This document shows, in pieces, positions 1 through 10,734 of a stretch of 64,000 bases of DNA. Position numbers and translations under genes: made by a program. Where the stretch lies: positions 620,001 to 684,000 of the forward strand of contig CM072892.1 in NCBI GenBank assembly GCA_037013685.1, read 5' to 3'. Position 1 is the stretch's first letter, and the number at the start of each line of letters is the position of its first letter. The DNA comes from Acridotheres tristis. Lineage: Eukaryota; Chordata; Aves; Passeriformes; Sturnidae. The notes below the pieces were generated by a model. The model did no database searches. It had not been told where the DNA came from and saw only the letters and a program-made list of their open reading frames with translations.

Positions 1-587
1 AGGATGGCTCCAGGGAGAGCTGCTGGTTGCAAGCACAGATTTGGGGTTAATTGTCCTGCTGAGTAACCAACATTCCGTGACAGCTCCGTTACTGGGCTGT
101 AAAAAAGCCGGTCATTAGCAGCCCGAGGCTTCCAAACAATCCCACAATTCACAAATGAACTTCCAAAATGAGCTTCTGCAGAATCTGCCCCGTGGTTCCC
201 ATGGCTGTGCCCTGCCGTGTCATTAACTGAGCTCAGCTCCGCGGAATCCATTCCAGGAGGTTTTCCAGACTCAGGGATCGCAAGTTTTTCCTGCCAGGCA
301 ATTGCTTGGCATCAGTTCCCATTTCCTCACTGTCCTCACGGTGACCCCTCATCTCACACCATCCCCGGCACGGACCCAGAGCCGTGGCTTTCCCCTCCTC
401 TCCCTCTGACCCAGCCCATTTTTATCCCCAGATTAATTACAGTGTGCCAGACCGGGAACGTCGCAGCATTTTAAGCCGTGCTGAGGCTCCAGTCACATCC
501 CAGCTCTGGGATTTCCTGAGGAAGCTCATGGGAAACTTCCAGCTCCAAAAAATCCCCGGGGATTCCTCACCCTGCTGGTGTTCTGCT
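1..587. other. Unique sequence, no gene recognised
   Basis: Moderately GC-rich single-copy DNA. Short open frames overlap on both strands but none shows a recognisable domain, a convincing splice-bounded exon or a codon pattern. No tandem repeat or mobile-element end was seen before about position 588. Confidence 0.5.
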
Positions 588-703
588 CTGGGAGAGCTGG
601 GAATGTTCCCCTGGAGAGGAGAAGGATCCAGGGAGAGCTGAGGGCACCTAAAGGGGCTCCAGGAGAGCTGGAGAGGGACTGGGGACAAGGCATGGAGGGA
701 CAG
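588..703 (+). mobile_element. CR1 LINE 3' region, left part of a split copy
   Basis: The text runs from GGGAGAGCTGGGAATGTTCC through GGGGCTCCAGGAGAGCTGGA to AAGGCATGGAGGGACAG. The same string is seen in reverse at 36110-36260, where it continues directly into the rest of the CR1 3' end. Here it stops at 703 and resumes at 1601, so an LTR has been inserted. CR1 is the main avian non-LTR retrotransposon; copies are normally truncated at the 5' end, as here. Confidence 0.85.
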
Positions 704-1600
704 TGTCACATTTTATTTTATTTTTTCCAGGGTCGGGATTAAATGTTCGAGAGGATATTTCTTGTTCAGACTCAGATGTTTATTGGTTCTTATTTCTATT
801 ACAGTCCCACAAACCCTGAGTTCTACAGCATTTCAAACTAACAAACTGAAAATGGAGCCCAATCTCTCTCTACAAGGCCTTTTAAGGATAAACTGTCCAA
901 TTAAGAAATGACACCTAAATTATTTTTATTTTTAACCCAATAATCGAACACAATGACCTGCAGTGCAGAATTTTCTATCCAATTAAACAAGATCACCCAA
1001 ACCCATGAAGGAGGAGGTGAAGGACAAACCTCTGCCCTAAACCCTCCATCTTTATATTTATTACTATATTCTAAACCCTTAAACTCCAAGTTTTCCCATG
1101 TGATGGCTTGACTTAGGAAGAAGAAACTTAGAGAGAAGTTTCTCTTTAAGGAGCTTTTTATGTGGGGGTTGGGACAACTTTAACAGTAATCTGAAAAAAA
1201 AAAAATCTTATTCTGAACTTGTTTTTTTTTCCCCCTTTGTTTGTGTAGTTAATAAATTTTTTTTTTATACTCTCTTAAGTTTTAAGCCTGCCTTGCTTTT
1301 TTGCTCCTAGTTCTGTCTCACGACAGAAAAATAAACATGTCTAAATTGCCAAACCAAAACTAACACATTATTTAGTGGATAAACCTGAAAAAAAATTAAA
1401 TCAAGACATTTTAAAATAAATTAAATCAAACCAAGACATCCCCCATGTGATATTGCACATTTCTGTTCAAACTCCATGATCCCAGTTCTATCATTCCATT
1501 CTGGAAGCTTCTCCAGCCTCAGGTTAAATGCAGAGTTCTGCTGGGGTCAGTGCCTGTCAGCACAGAAAATTTAAAATTCTCAGAGCCCAGGGTTGCAGCA
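704..1600 (-). mobile_element. Solo-LTR-like element, reverse orientation, inserted in CR1
   Basis: On the minus strand it starts TGCTGCAACC and ends ATGTGACA, the TG...CA form of retroviral LTRs. It matches 37347-37930 and 17446-17975 along most of their length. In its own orientation there is a TATA-like CTTAAAAGGCCTTG (reverse at about 872-890) and, about 100 bases on, an AATAAA polyadenylation signal (reverse at 778-784), giving a U3-R-U5 order. Flanks GGGACAG (697-703) and GGGCAG (1601-1606) look like a slightly decayed target duplication. Its coding parts are absent. It is interrupted at 1105-1441. Family not named. Confidence 0.8.
1105..1441. mobile_element. Nested insertion inside the LTR, 10-bp target duplication
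   Basis: The surrounding LTR text is continuous if 1105-1441 is removed, judged against the copy at 37500-37540. The decamer CCCATGTGAT lies at both 1095-1104 and 1442-1451 and is present once in the uninterrupted copy. The insert is AT-rich, has A and T runs and begins GGCTTGACTTAGG. Read in reverse it starts TGTCTTGGTTTG after two bases, which resembles avian LTR starts, but a 10-bp duplication is longer than usual for an LTR. Type unresolved. Confidence 0.7.
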
Positions 1601-1850
1601 GGGCAGGACCCAGGGAATGGTTCCAGTGCCAGAGGGCAGGGATGGATGGGATGTTGGGAATTGGGAATTCCTGGCTGGGCTGGAATTGCCAGATTTGCTG
1701 TGGCTGCCCCTGGATCCCTGGCAGTGCCTAAGGCCAGGTTGGACATTGGGACAGTGGGAGGTGTCCCTGCCATGGCAGGGGTGGCTCTGGGGGGGATTTG
1801 GGGTCCCTTTAACCCAAACCATTCCAGGATTCTGTTCCTGCTCTGTTGAA
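1601..1850 (+). mobile_element. CR1 LINE 3' end, right part of the split copy
   Basis: Carries the blocks used to recognise CR1 across this window: GTGGCTGCCCCTGGATCCCT, GGCCAGGTTGGACATTGGGA, GGAGGTGTCCCTGCCATGGC, then GGTCCC and CCCAAACCATTCC followed by the start of a GATTC-type tail. It continues the fragment at 588-703, which dates the CR1 before the LTR. Short frames here on either strand are not genes. Confidence 0.9.
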
Positions 1851-3440
1851 GCTGAAGAGAAAATGAGAATTTCATTTCCAGCCCGTCCAAGTGTTTTTCC
1901 CTGTGTTGGTAAAACCCAAACAAACCCAGGAGCAGCTCCTGGCTGCAGCACAAAACCCCCCAGCTGGTGCTTTATTGGGCAGTGAAATCTCACATCATAA
2001 ACCAGCCAGAACAGGAGAACTGGGGTAATTAGTAATTAAACTCTCCATAAGGCAAAAAATAAAAAAAATAAAAATAAAAAAAATAAAAAAGAGATAATTT
2101 TCTCCACTGATACTTCTGGGTATGGAACAATTTAGAGCCAAATCTGTCACAAAATGAGCAAGGGCTGGAAAAGAGACCTGTGGGAAGCACCTGGTGCTTC
2201 TCCTCACCCCTTTATGAGCTACAAACCATCCATGGGAAAACAAACTCACAGGAACTTAAAAACAAAAATCGGATTCACACGCTCAGTACCACAATTCCAC
2301 TGCTCAGGAAGTATTTGCCAGGCAGAAACACAAATAGAAGAAAGGTATAAAACATTTCATAGCAGCCTGTCAGGCTGGTGGAAGCAAAGAATTCTCCCTG
2401 ACACGACACCACTGCTTTAATACAGAGAATCCTTCCAGGCACCATCGCAGCTCCTGGTGGCAAAGAGAGAATGCTGAGGGAAAAGAAGGGGAAAAAACAA
2501 CTTTAAAATAAATTTAAAAAAAAAGGGCGGGGTGGAATGTGATGGAATGTGACACTTTTGGGCAAGGCTGCTTTCTCTGGAACCATTAAAGCCCTGAAAA
2601 TGAAAATGTGAAAATTTAACACCAATAAATAAATAAATAAAGAGAGAGGGAAAATCCATGTGCTGAACCTGCATAACTGGGAAGTGAGGGGACCCAGTGC
2701 TGTGGCTGTGTGACCCTGGGGACAGTGGCACTGTCCCCTCCCAGGGCTGTGGCACAGCTCAGGAGCTCTCCCTGCTCTCCTCATACCTGGAATTAAATTA
2801 AATTAATTAAATTAACAGCCAGCCACATCCCCAGGCCATAACTGCCAGCATTGCTCAATGCTGCAGGTGACAGGAGCCAAACTCCAGCTCCTCTCCAGGG
2901 CTCAGGGAGCTCCAGAGAAGGCAAAAAAAAAAAATATTTAAATCGAATTGTGAGGAGCTGCAGATTGCAAAGAGGAATGAAGAGCACCTGACTGTGAGCA
3001 TCCTCCCTGCCAGAGCTGCAGAGCTTTGGCATCGTTTAAAAGCTCCAGCAAGGAAACTTTCCCTGGTGCTTGTTTGGCTTTTCCCCCTGTACTTTGTTGC
3101 TTAGGAACCACTGTAAATGAGGGGTTTCGTTGCTTTAAAATGAAATAAGAAGAAAAGCACACCACAAACGCTCTCCCACGTCCAGGGAGGAGGTGAGGGT
3201 GAAGAACAGGAGTTTTACAGGCCTGAATCCCACGGGGGTGAGGCTAAACCAAAGAATTAAAGGATCTCCATCAGCAGGAAGAGATGATGGAACAACACGA
3301 GGTGTCAAGAGTTTTGTTACCATGGCTGGATTCTGAGCTGAGATTTGTTTTTATTCCTTACAACACTAAAATCTTTATGTTTTGCTCTTTAGCCATTGGA
3401 AAATGAGTGAAAGACAGAAGATGCTGATAATAACAGCAAC
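1851..3440. other. Unique sequence with A-rich runs, no gene recognised
   Basis: Mostly single-copy DNA. It contains an A-rich tract with AAAAAAT-type units at 2045-2092, an A run near 2514-2524 followed by a purine stretch, AAAT repeats near 2623-2640, AATTA-type repeats at 2790-2813 and an A run at 2922-2934. Open frames are short and overlap on both strands. 1860-1960 may be an old LTR remnant, but I could not place it. Confidence 0.45.
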
Positions 3441-3454
3441 ATTCCATCATTTCA

Positions 3455-3600
3455 TGGAATCGTGGAACACCCTGAGCTGGGAGGGACCCTCGGGGATTGT
3501 GGAGTCCAACTCCTGTCCCTGCACAGACCCCCCAAAATCCCACCCGGGCATCCCTGGTGTCCAAACCCTCCTGGAGCTGTTCAGCCCTGCTGGGGTCACT
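3455..3600 (-). mobile_element. CR1 LINE fragment, reverse orientation
   Basis: Reverse-oriented CR1 3' end of a subfamily different from the 1601 copy: the run TGGAATCGTGGAACACCCTG, GAGCTGGGAGGGACC, GTGGAGTCCAACTCCTG and CCTGCACAGACC follows the usual CR1 order. The upstream side of the element fades after about 3600. Confidence 0.7.
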
Positions 3601-3799
3601 GCCAGTCCTGCTCCAGCTGTCCCCACAATAACTGGGACCCCACAGCTGGCAGCACCATTGCTCACACACTCTGGGCTCACAACTGGGCACACGATTCATC
3701 CTCGGGGAGGAATGTCAGTGCCAGGGAAAAGGGACCCTGACATTTGGAATGAGGGCAGGTAACTCAGGAGCACAACGATGCTGTGAGGTCAGACAGAGA

Positions 3800-3957
3800 A
3801 AATGAGAATCCCAGACTGGCTTGGGTGTGAAGGGACCCCAAATCCCCCCATTCCCACCCCTGCCATGGCAGGGACACCTCCCACTGTCCCCATGTCCAAC
3901 CTGGCCTTGGGCACTGCCAGGGATCCAGGGGCAGCCACAGCAAATCTGGGAATTCCA
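3800..3957 (-). mobile_element. CR1 LINE 3' end, reverse orientation
   Basis: Starts at the tail side with GAATCCCAGACTGGCTTGGG and runs through the reverse of the GGAGGTGTCCC and GGATCCCTGG blocks to AGCAAATCTGGGAATTCC, where it is truncated. Length about 155 bases. Confidence 0.85.
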
Positions 3958-4205
3958 TCCCAGCTCCACCCTCACTATAAAACCTTCTCCCTGCCCCTGA
4001 GGTGAATTAAGCCTTTATTCTAATTAATTAACCCTTTATCCTATAAAATCTCCTCTCCCTCTCTGGTTCCCCCAGCTCTCTCTGTGATCCCGCGGGGTTT
4101 TCTCCTTTCCCAAGGCACCATTTCCCTGATTCCCCAGCGCTGGGAGCTCTCACCCCTAACCCCTTTCCCAGGTGCCTCTGGCTCCAGAGCAAACCCATCA
4201 GCCTT

Positions 4206-4325
4206 GGAAACACAAATCCTAAGGATTTCCATTCCAGAAAGAAATGAAAACACAAATCCTAAAGATTTCCATTCCGGAAAGAAATGAAAACACAAATCCT
4301 AAAGATTTCCATTCCGGAAAGAAAA
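4206..4325. repeat. Tandem repeat, 3 copies of a 40-bp unit
   Basis: Three head-to-tail copies, each containing ACACAAATCCTAA, GATTTCCATTCC and GAAAGAAA. Copies two and three are identical over almost the whole unit; copy one differs at a few bases (AAGGATT, CCAGAAA). A young, short array. Confidence 0.9.
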
Positions 4326-4699
4326 CTCCAGGTCCCCAGAGTTCCTGGAGGGTTTTAGATCCCACGAGTTCCAGCCCAAGCCTTGGACACTGCCAGGGAT
4401 GGGATGTTGTCTGCAGATGGGACAAGAACCCAAAAAGAGAGACCCACAAATATTTCCTGACCCAGAAAAAAACCCAATGTTTGCCTTTGGTGCTCCTTTA
4501 CAGCCTGCAGGAGTTACAATGAAAGCTGGACACTGAGAAATCCCTGAATTCTGCAGCTGGAAACATTCCCTGTCCCTTGGCTGGTATCCCAACACCTGGC
4601 ACTGGTGGCACTGAGCTCCCACCGGATTTAGCACAGAAATCCCAGGGTTTGAAACGTGAGTGAGAAGCCAGGAACAAAGGAAGATCCTCTAAATCAGGA

Positions 4700-4850
4700 T
4701 TTGTACCACAGGAACAGCTGGAAGTGCTGTCATACCCTCTGTACTTTCGAATAAAATGTAATAAACACCCAAGCCCAAACACGAGAAAAACTGGTTCAGT
4801 TGTGTTTCTGTGAGTCCTGGCTCTGAGAAGAAGAGAGACGAGACTGATTA
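4700..4850 (+). mobile_element. LTR 3' part, same family as 24975-25520
   Basis: Contains GGAAGTGCTGTCATACC, AATAAAATGTAATAAACACC and CAAGCCCAAACACGAGAAAA, matching the R-U5 side of the LTR near 25400-25520 in the same order. The AATAAA-type signal lies at about 4760. The 5' part is missing. Confidence 0.7.
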
Positions 4851-4892
4851 ACAAACCACTAATTAGTCCCTGCTCTGCTGCCCACAGGGAAA

Positions 4893-6910
4893 GACCCATG
4901 GCTGTCCCAGGGCAGCAGGAATGACCCATGGCTGTCCCCAAACTGGGACAGCAGGGAATGACCCATGGCTGTGCCCAGGGCAGCAGGAATGACCCATGGC
5001 TGTGCCCAGGACAGCAGGGAATGACCCATGGCTGTCCCCAGGGCAGCAGGAATGACCCATGGCTGTCCCCAGGACAGCAGGAATGACCCATGGCTGTCCC
5101 CAGGGCAGCAGGAATGACCCATGGCTGTGCCCAGGGCAGCAGGGAATGACCCATGGCTGTCCCCAGGGCAGCAGGAATGACCCATGGCTGTCCCCAGGGC
5201 AGCAGGAATGACCCATGGCTGTGCCCAGGGCAGCAGGAATGACCCATGGCTGTCCCCAAACTGGGACAGCAGGAATGACCCATGGCTGTCCCCAGGACAG
5301 CAGGGAATGACCCATGGCTGTGCCCATGGACAGCAGGAATGACCCATGGCTGTACCCAGGGACAGCAGGGAATGACCCATGGCTGTCCCCAGGGCAGCAG
5401 GAATGACCCATGGCTGTGCCCAGGGCAGCAGGAATGACCCATGGCTGTCCCCAAACTGGGACAGCAGGAATGACCCATGGCTGTCCCCAGGACAGCAGGG
5501 AATGACCCATGGCTGTGCCCAGGACAGCAGGGAATGACCCATGGCTGTCCCAGGACAGCAGGAATGACCCATGGCTGTGCCCAGGGACAGCAGGGAATGA
5601 CCCATGGCTGTGCCCAGGACAGCAGGGAATGACCCATGGCTGTGCCCAGGACAGCAGGGAATGACCCATGGCTGTCCCAGGGCAGCAGGAATGACCCATG
5701 GCTGTGCCCAGGGCAGCAGGAATGACCCATGGCTGTCCCCAAACTGGGACAGCAGGAATGACCCATGGCTGTCCCCAGGACAGCAGGGAATGACCCATGG
5801 CTGTGCCCAGGACAGCAGGGAATGACCCATGGCTGTCCCAGGACAGCAGGAATGACCCATGGCTGTGCCCAGGGACAGCAGGGAATGACCCATGGCTGTC
5901 CCAGGACAGCAGGAATGACCCATGGCTGTGCCCAGGACAGCAGGGAATGACCCATGGCTGTCCCAGGACAGCAGGAATGACCCATGGCTGTCCCCAGGAC
6001 AGCAGGAATGACCCATGGCTGTGCCCAGGGCAGCAGGAATGACCCATGGCTGTCCCCAGGACAGCAGGGAATGACCCATGGCTGTGCCCATGGACAGCAG
6101 GAATGACCCATGGCTGTCCCCAGGACAGCAGGAATGACCCATGGCTGTGCCCAGGGCAGCAGGAATGACCCATGGCTGTCCCAGGGGCAATAGGGAATGA
6201 CCCATGGCTGTGCCCAGGACAGCAGGAATGACCCATGGCTGTCCCCAGGCTGGGACAGCAGGAATGACCCATGGCTGTGCCCAGGACAGCAGGAATGACC
6301 CATGGCTGTCCCCAAACTGGGACAGCAGGGAATGACCCATGGCTGTCCCAGGACAGCAGGAATGACCCATGGCTGTCCCCAGGGACAGCAGGGAATGACC
6401 CATGGCTGTCCCAGGGCAGCAGGAATGACCCATGGCTGTCCCCAGGACAGCAGGAATGACCCATGGCTGTGCCCAGGACAGCAGGGAATGACCCATGGCT
6501 GTCCCCAGGACAGCAGGGAATGACCCATGGCTGTCCCCAGGACAGCAGGGAATGACCCATGGCTGTACCCAGGGACAGCAGGGAATGACCCATGGCTGTC
6601 CCAGGGCAGCAGGAATGACCCATGGCTGTCCCCAAACTGGGGCAGCAGGGAATGACCCATGGCTGTCCCAGGACAGCAGGAATGACCCATGGCTGTCCCC
6701 AGGGACAGCAGGAATGACCCATGGCTGTCCCCAAGGACAGCAGGGAATGACCCATGGCTGTCCCCAGGGCAGCAGGAATGACCCATGGCTGTCCCCAGGA
6801 CAGCAGGGAATGACCCATGGCTGTCCCCAGGACAGCAGGGAATGACCCATGGCTGTCCCCAAACTGGGACAGCAGGGAATGACCCATGGCTGTCCCTAGG
6901 GACAGCAGGA
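4893..6910. repeat. Minisatellite, 31/32-bp unit, about 2.0 kb
   Basis: Roughly 63 copies of a unit built from GACCCATGGCTGT, CCCAGG(A/G)CAGC and AGGAAT or AGGGAAT. Each unit has one CCATGG palindrome. A longer variant unit with CCCCAAACTGGG recurs at about 4936, 5254, 5449, 5737, 6310, 6630 and 6857. The segment 5395-5605 is repeated, apparently unchanged, at 5683-5893 (shift 288), showing recent multi-unit duplication. The unit has no stop codon in any minus-strand frame, so open frames of 667-762 codons arise by chance; I do not call them genes. Confidence 0.97.
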
Positions 6911-7094
6911 GCCTGGCCCAGCCAGTTTGGAAAAACGATTGCAGTTATTGATCCCAGCCCTGCTGCTGTTCCCTGGATTTAAAAGCTTCCCGAGCTCCCT
7001 GCCACGGGCAGCCCTGATGGATGGCCCAGCTCTGCTCTGCAGCACTGCTAACGAGGCTGCCCTGAGCCCAGCTAACGACATCAGGGCACACAGG

Positions 7095-7455
7095 ACACTC
7101 CCTTTCATCCTGGGGACACGAGATATTCCCCTTTATCCATGGACAGGGGACTTTCCTTTTTATCCTGGGGATAGGGGACATTTCTATTTATCCATGGACA
7201 TGGGACATTCCCCTTTCTCCCATGGGCAGGAACCTTTCCCCTTTATCCCATGGAAATGGGACATTCCCCTTTATCCCAGGGACATTCCCCATTATCCCAG
7301 GGACATTCCCCTTTATCCCAGGGACATTCCCTTTTATCCCAGGGACATTCCCCATTATCCCAGGGACATTCCCCTTTATCCCAGGGACATTCCCCATTAT
7401 CCCAGGGACATTCCCCTTTATCCCAGGAATTTTCCCTTGCTCCCATGGAATTCCC
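7095..7455. repeat. Minisatellite, 21-bp unit
   Basis: Units of GGGACATTCCC followed by CTTTATCCCA or CATTATCCCA. The left part (7095-7260) is irregular, with 'ccatgg' variants; 7260-7435 is regular. Twenty-one is a multiple of three, so all frames read as 7-residue peptide repeats on both strands without being coding. Each unit carries ACATTCC. Confidence 0.93.
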
Positions 7456-8858
7456 ATTGCTTTGGCACTGCCTGGGCTGAGGGGCAGGAGGGTTAAGCCC
7501 AGCTCTGTCCGTGGCTGCACCCAGGGTGTTGTTAACCCCCTCCCTGCTGGAAAAGCCATTCCCATGCCCCACACCCCAATCCCTCCCCCCAAACAGCCCC
7601 CAAAAAGAAAAGCCACCCCAAGGCAGGTCCTGCTGTGACACCACCACCCCCAGGGCTCAGGGACCCCTGGGCCTCTTCAGCCCGAGTTGCTCCCTGTTTA
7701 TCTTAAATCTCTACACAGAAGAAAAGTGGGGGTTTCGTGTTTTGTTTTTTATGCTTTAACCCACAGAAAAAGCCTCCAAAACTCCCACAGCCTCTAAATC
7801 AAAGAGCAAACTCTCCCAGCAAAGGTTTGCAGACCTGCTCTGGCCCATTTAAAGCACCGGGTTTGATTTCCCACAGCCCCAATCACTGCTCTGCCACTCA
7901 CTGCACAATTCCCCGTGCTCTGCCTTCAGCTTTGCCACGGAGAAATACGGGATGTGAGGAAAATAGGGCACTATTAACATCAAACAGCTCCTGGAGGGAG
8001 CACAGGAATTCTGGTTTGTCAGCAAAAACCTTGACAGCACATCCAAAGCTGTCAGAATCACGTGCTGCTCCGTGACTATTCCAGATTAATTCACCTACTG
8101 AATTTATTATGGCAAGATAATTAAAGGAAATTATCACGACAAGATAATTAAGGGGGAAAAGCATTGCGTGTACTAGCAGAGAAGCCTCAGGACACACTTT
8201 TGCTAATTTATATCTTGATCTGTGTTCCAGCCTCCATTATCTGTCAGATATTACAGTCCACACAAGAGTACTTTGGGAATTATGGAGTTAAGGAAAACTC
8301 CCTGCTCCAACACAAAGCACACCTCCCGTAAATAAAGGAACATTACCAGACATCCCCGCAGCACTGATGGATTATTTATAGCTGCTTTAACAAGCCACGG
8401 GATAAATATCTCTAAGTGGCTCTTTCCAAGTGGGAGTTGCCACATCAAACGTGTACTGAAGGCTTTGGGGGGGGTTGTGGTGGATTTCAAAGGACAAAAC
8501 ATTCTGAAGCTCGGAAATTTGCTGCCAAACCTCCGATTTTAATTTTACTCCTGCTCTGAGACGCTCAGTGCAGCAGCAGGGGTTCCAGGGGGGCTGCTGA
8601 GATCCTGATCCAGGGGGACCCAGCAAACTCCATCAGAGCCTGCCCTGCTCTGGGTCCTTTCAGCCCTTTGCAGATTCTGCTTTCCCTGGATTTGCACAGG
8701 GACCCACTGGGGCAGCCACAGATGGGCCACGTGCTGGTTGGAGCCTCAGCCCCCACAGGTACTGAGGTGTGATTCCAGATGTGCCAGCAAGCACAAAATC
8801 GCATTTATTTACTCATTAACCAAGAACTGACTCCATCCCCCCAAAGCCAGGAGCAGCC
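7456..8858. other. Unique DNA with a candidate conserved non-coding island
   Basis: No repeat family or gene was recognised. 8060-8470 is AT-rich, low in CpG and dense in short homeodomain-like and GATA-like words (TAATTA-type, AGATAA, TTATCA), unlike the C- and G-rich arrays on both sides. That composition is typical of conserved regulatory DNA in vertebrates, but conservation cannot be tested here. Confidence 0.35.
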
Positions 8859-9332
8859 GGGGGTCCCCAGAACATCCCAGGCGTGCCCAGAACATTCCAG
8901 GGGTCCCCAGCACATTCCAGGGGTCCCCAGAACATTCCAAGGGTCCCCTGCACATCCCAGGGGTCCCCAGAACATTCCAGGGGTGCCCAGAACATCCCAG
9001 GGGTCCCCAGAACATTCCAGGAGTCTCCTGCACATGCCAGGGGTCCCCAGAATATTCCAAGGGTCCCCAGAACATCCCAGGGATTCCCAGTATATTCCAG
9101 GAGTTCCCAGCACAATCCAGGGGTCCCCAGAACATTCCAGGGGTCCCCAGCACATTCCAAGGGTCCCCTGCACATCCCAGGGGTCCCCAGAACATTCCAG
9201 GGGTCTCCAGAATATTCCAGGGATCCCCAGTACATTCCAGGGGTCCCCAGTACATTCCAGGGGTCCCCAAAACATCCCAGGGATTCCCAGAACATTCCAG
9301 GGGTCCCCAGAATATTCCAAGGGTCCCCAGGA
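8859..9332. repeat. Minisatellite, 20-bp unit
   Basis: About 23 copies of GAACATTCCAGGGGTCCCCA with variants (CACATTCC, AACATCCC, AATATTCC). Because 20 is not a multiple of three, all three frames stay open on both strands, giving frames of 183-273 codons that should not be annotated. The unit holds the near-palindrome GGGGTCCCC and, in most copies, ACATTCC. Confidence 0.96.
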
Positions 9333-9805
9333 CTGAGCCAGAGCCCCCCCAGGCTCTGCTCCCACATCCCAGGTGCTCCTCAGGAGAGCTGGAAGGAGCC
9401 CAGGACTCGTCTCCCCTTCCAGCCTTGGGACCCTCCAGGAACACAGAACCCACTGGGCTGGGAAGGGCCCGGGAGGTCACGGGCCCAGCGGGAATTCCAG
9501 AACATTCTGGCTGGAAAGGCAGAGCTGAGGAGGCACAGGGACACCCGGGGGTGGCAGGGGGCAGGAGATGCCACGGGCAGCCGAGGGTGCTGTGCCCACC
9601 GCAGCCCCCGGGCTGGGCAGAGCAGAGCACAGCTCCTGGCCCACAGCAGCAGCTCCCACGGCTGAATTCTGCCTCTCCCCACCCCTGGCCACTGGGAACA
9701 TCCCCAGGACTGCAGACTGACAGGCTGAGCTCCCCGAGAAGTGATTAAATGAGGAGTTAATTACCCCAGATTTTTAGTACGTATTTTTAGCACTGCCATT
9801 AAGTT
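9333..9805. other. GC-rich unique sequence, no gene recognised
   Basis: GC-rich non-repetitive DNA immediately after the 20-bp array. Open frames on both strands run on from the array and end by chance. No recognisable domain. 9725-9800 becomes AT-rich (TTAATTACC). Confidence 0.4.
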
Positions 9806-9807
9806 TA

Positions 9808-9930
9808 TCCCAGAATGGTTTAGGGTGAAAGGGACCTTAAACCCCATCTCAGCCCAGCCCTGCACGGGCAGGGACACCTTCCACCATCCCAGCTGCTCCA
9901 GCCAGTCCCGGAACACTCCCAGGGATGGGA
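9808..9930 (-). mobile_element. CR1 LINE 3' end fragment, reverse orientation
   Basis: CCCAGAATGGTTTAGGGTG, GGGACCTTAAACCCCATC and CAGGGACACCTTCCACC are the reverse of the CR1 tail blocks, followed by CCAGCTGCTCCAGCC. The GGATCCCTGG block is present only weakly. Confidence 0.75.
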
Positions 9931-10734
9931 GGACCCTTCAGCAATCCCTTTTATTGTCATTTTAATGGGAGCTCTCCTGAATCTGCCGCTCCAGGGCTGG
10001 ATCCCCGGCACAAGGAGGGAGCTGTGCCCGTGTTGCTGTGAGTCCCCAGCCAGCTGTCCCCTGCCCAGAGCCCTTTTGGTGACAAATGGAGCTGCTGTGG
10101 CTGCAGAGAGCGGGAGAGCCACGGGGCCAGCACCACCCGGATAAACCCAAACTGCAGCACCCGGCCGTGCCTGGCAGGTCCTGCTCCCCAAACACACCCC
10201 GCTTGAATATTTGCCCTTCTAAACAGCAGCTGGATTATCTGCCAGTGGATAATAATTCCCCGGGAGGCTGCAGGGATCAGATCAGCACAGACAGCGCAGC
10301 ATCCCTGGTCATTCCTGCCTGTCCCCCATGCCAGCCAGCCTGGGGCCAGCACAGGGACCAAAGGGAGGCTCTGCGGGGTCTGTGGGACCTTTGCTGCCAT
10401 CGGGGTGTCAGGGGAGCAGCAATGCCCACCCGGAATGAGCCCACCCGGAATGAGCCCACCCAGAGCAGATTTCTGAGCCCAGGCTCAGGAAAGGGAGAGA
10501 GCAGCAGGGAAAGGGAATCGTGCTCTGCTCTCCCAGCCCCAAAACTGGGATCAGCATCCAGGCCAGGACTGACAGTGCCTCCACCTGGGAAAGGAAAGGG
10601 GAGATGAGAAGGGTTAAAGGGGGCTCTGCTCCCCCAGCTGGGATCCCAACCCACAGGGGTTTGAGGGGATTTCTGCCTTTTCCTTGCTCTGCAGGAGCAA
10701 TCATGGCAGGGGCTGCTGGGCTCTGCTCTGCAGG
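9931..10734. other. Unique sequence, no gene recognised
   Basis: Mixed-composition DNA. 10200-10260 has a short AT-rich, regulatory-looking patch (GGATTATCTGCC, GGATAATAATTCC). A 16-bp tandem pair (CACCCGGAATGAGCC) lies at 10428-10460. No supported exon. Confidence 0.4.

Noticed and set aside
704..1600. Full endogenous retrovirus with coding genes
   Set aside because: Only LTR-type sequence is present at every LTR locus in the window; no gag, pol or env similarity was recognised.
4498..6887. Minus-strand frames of 667-762 codons encoding GHSCCPG-like repeats
   Set aside because: They lie in the 31/32-bp array, occur in all three frames at once and run into LTR sequence. The unit simply lacks stops; no domain or independent start.
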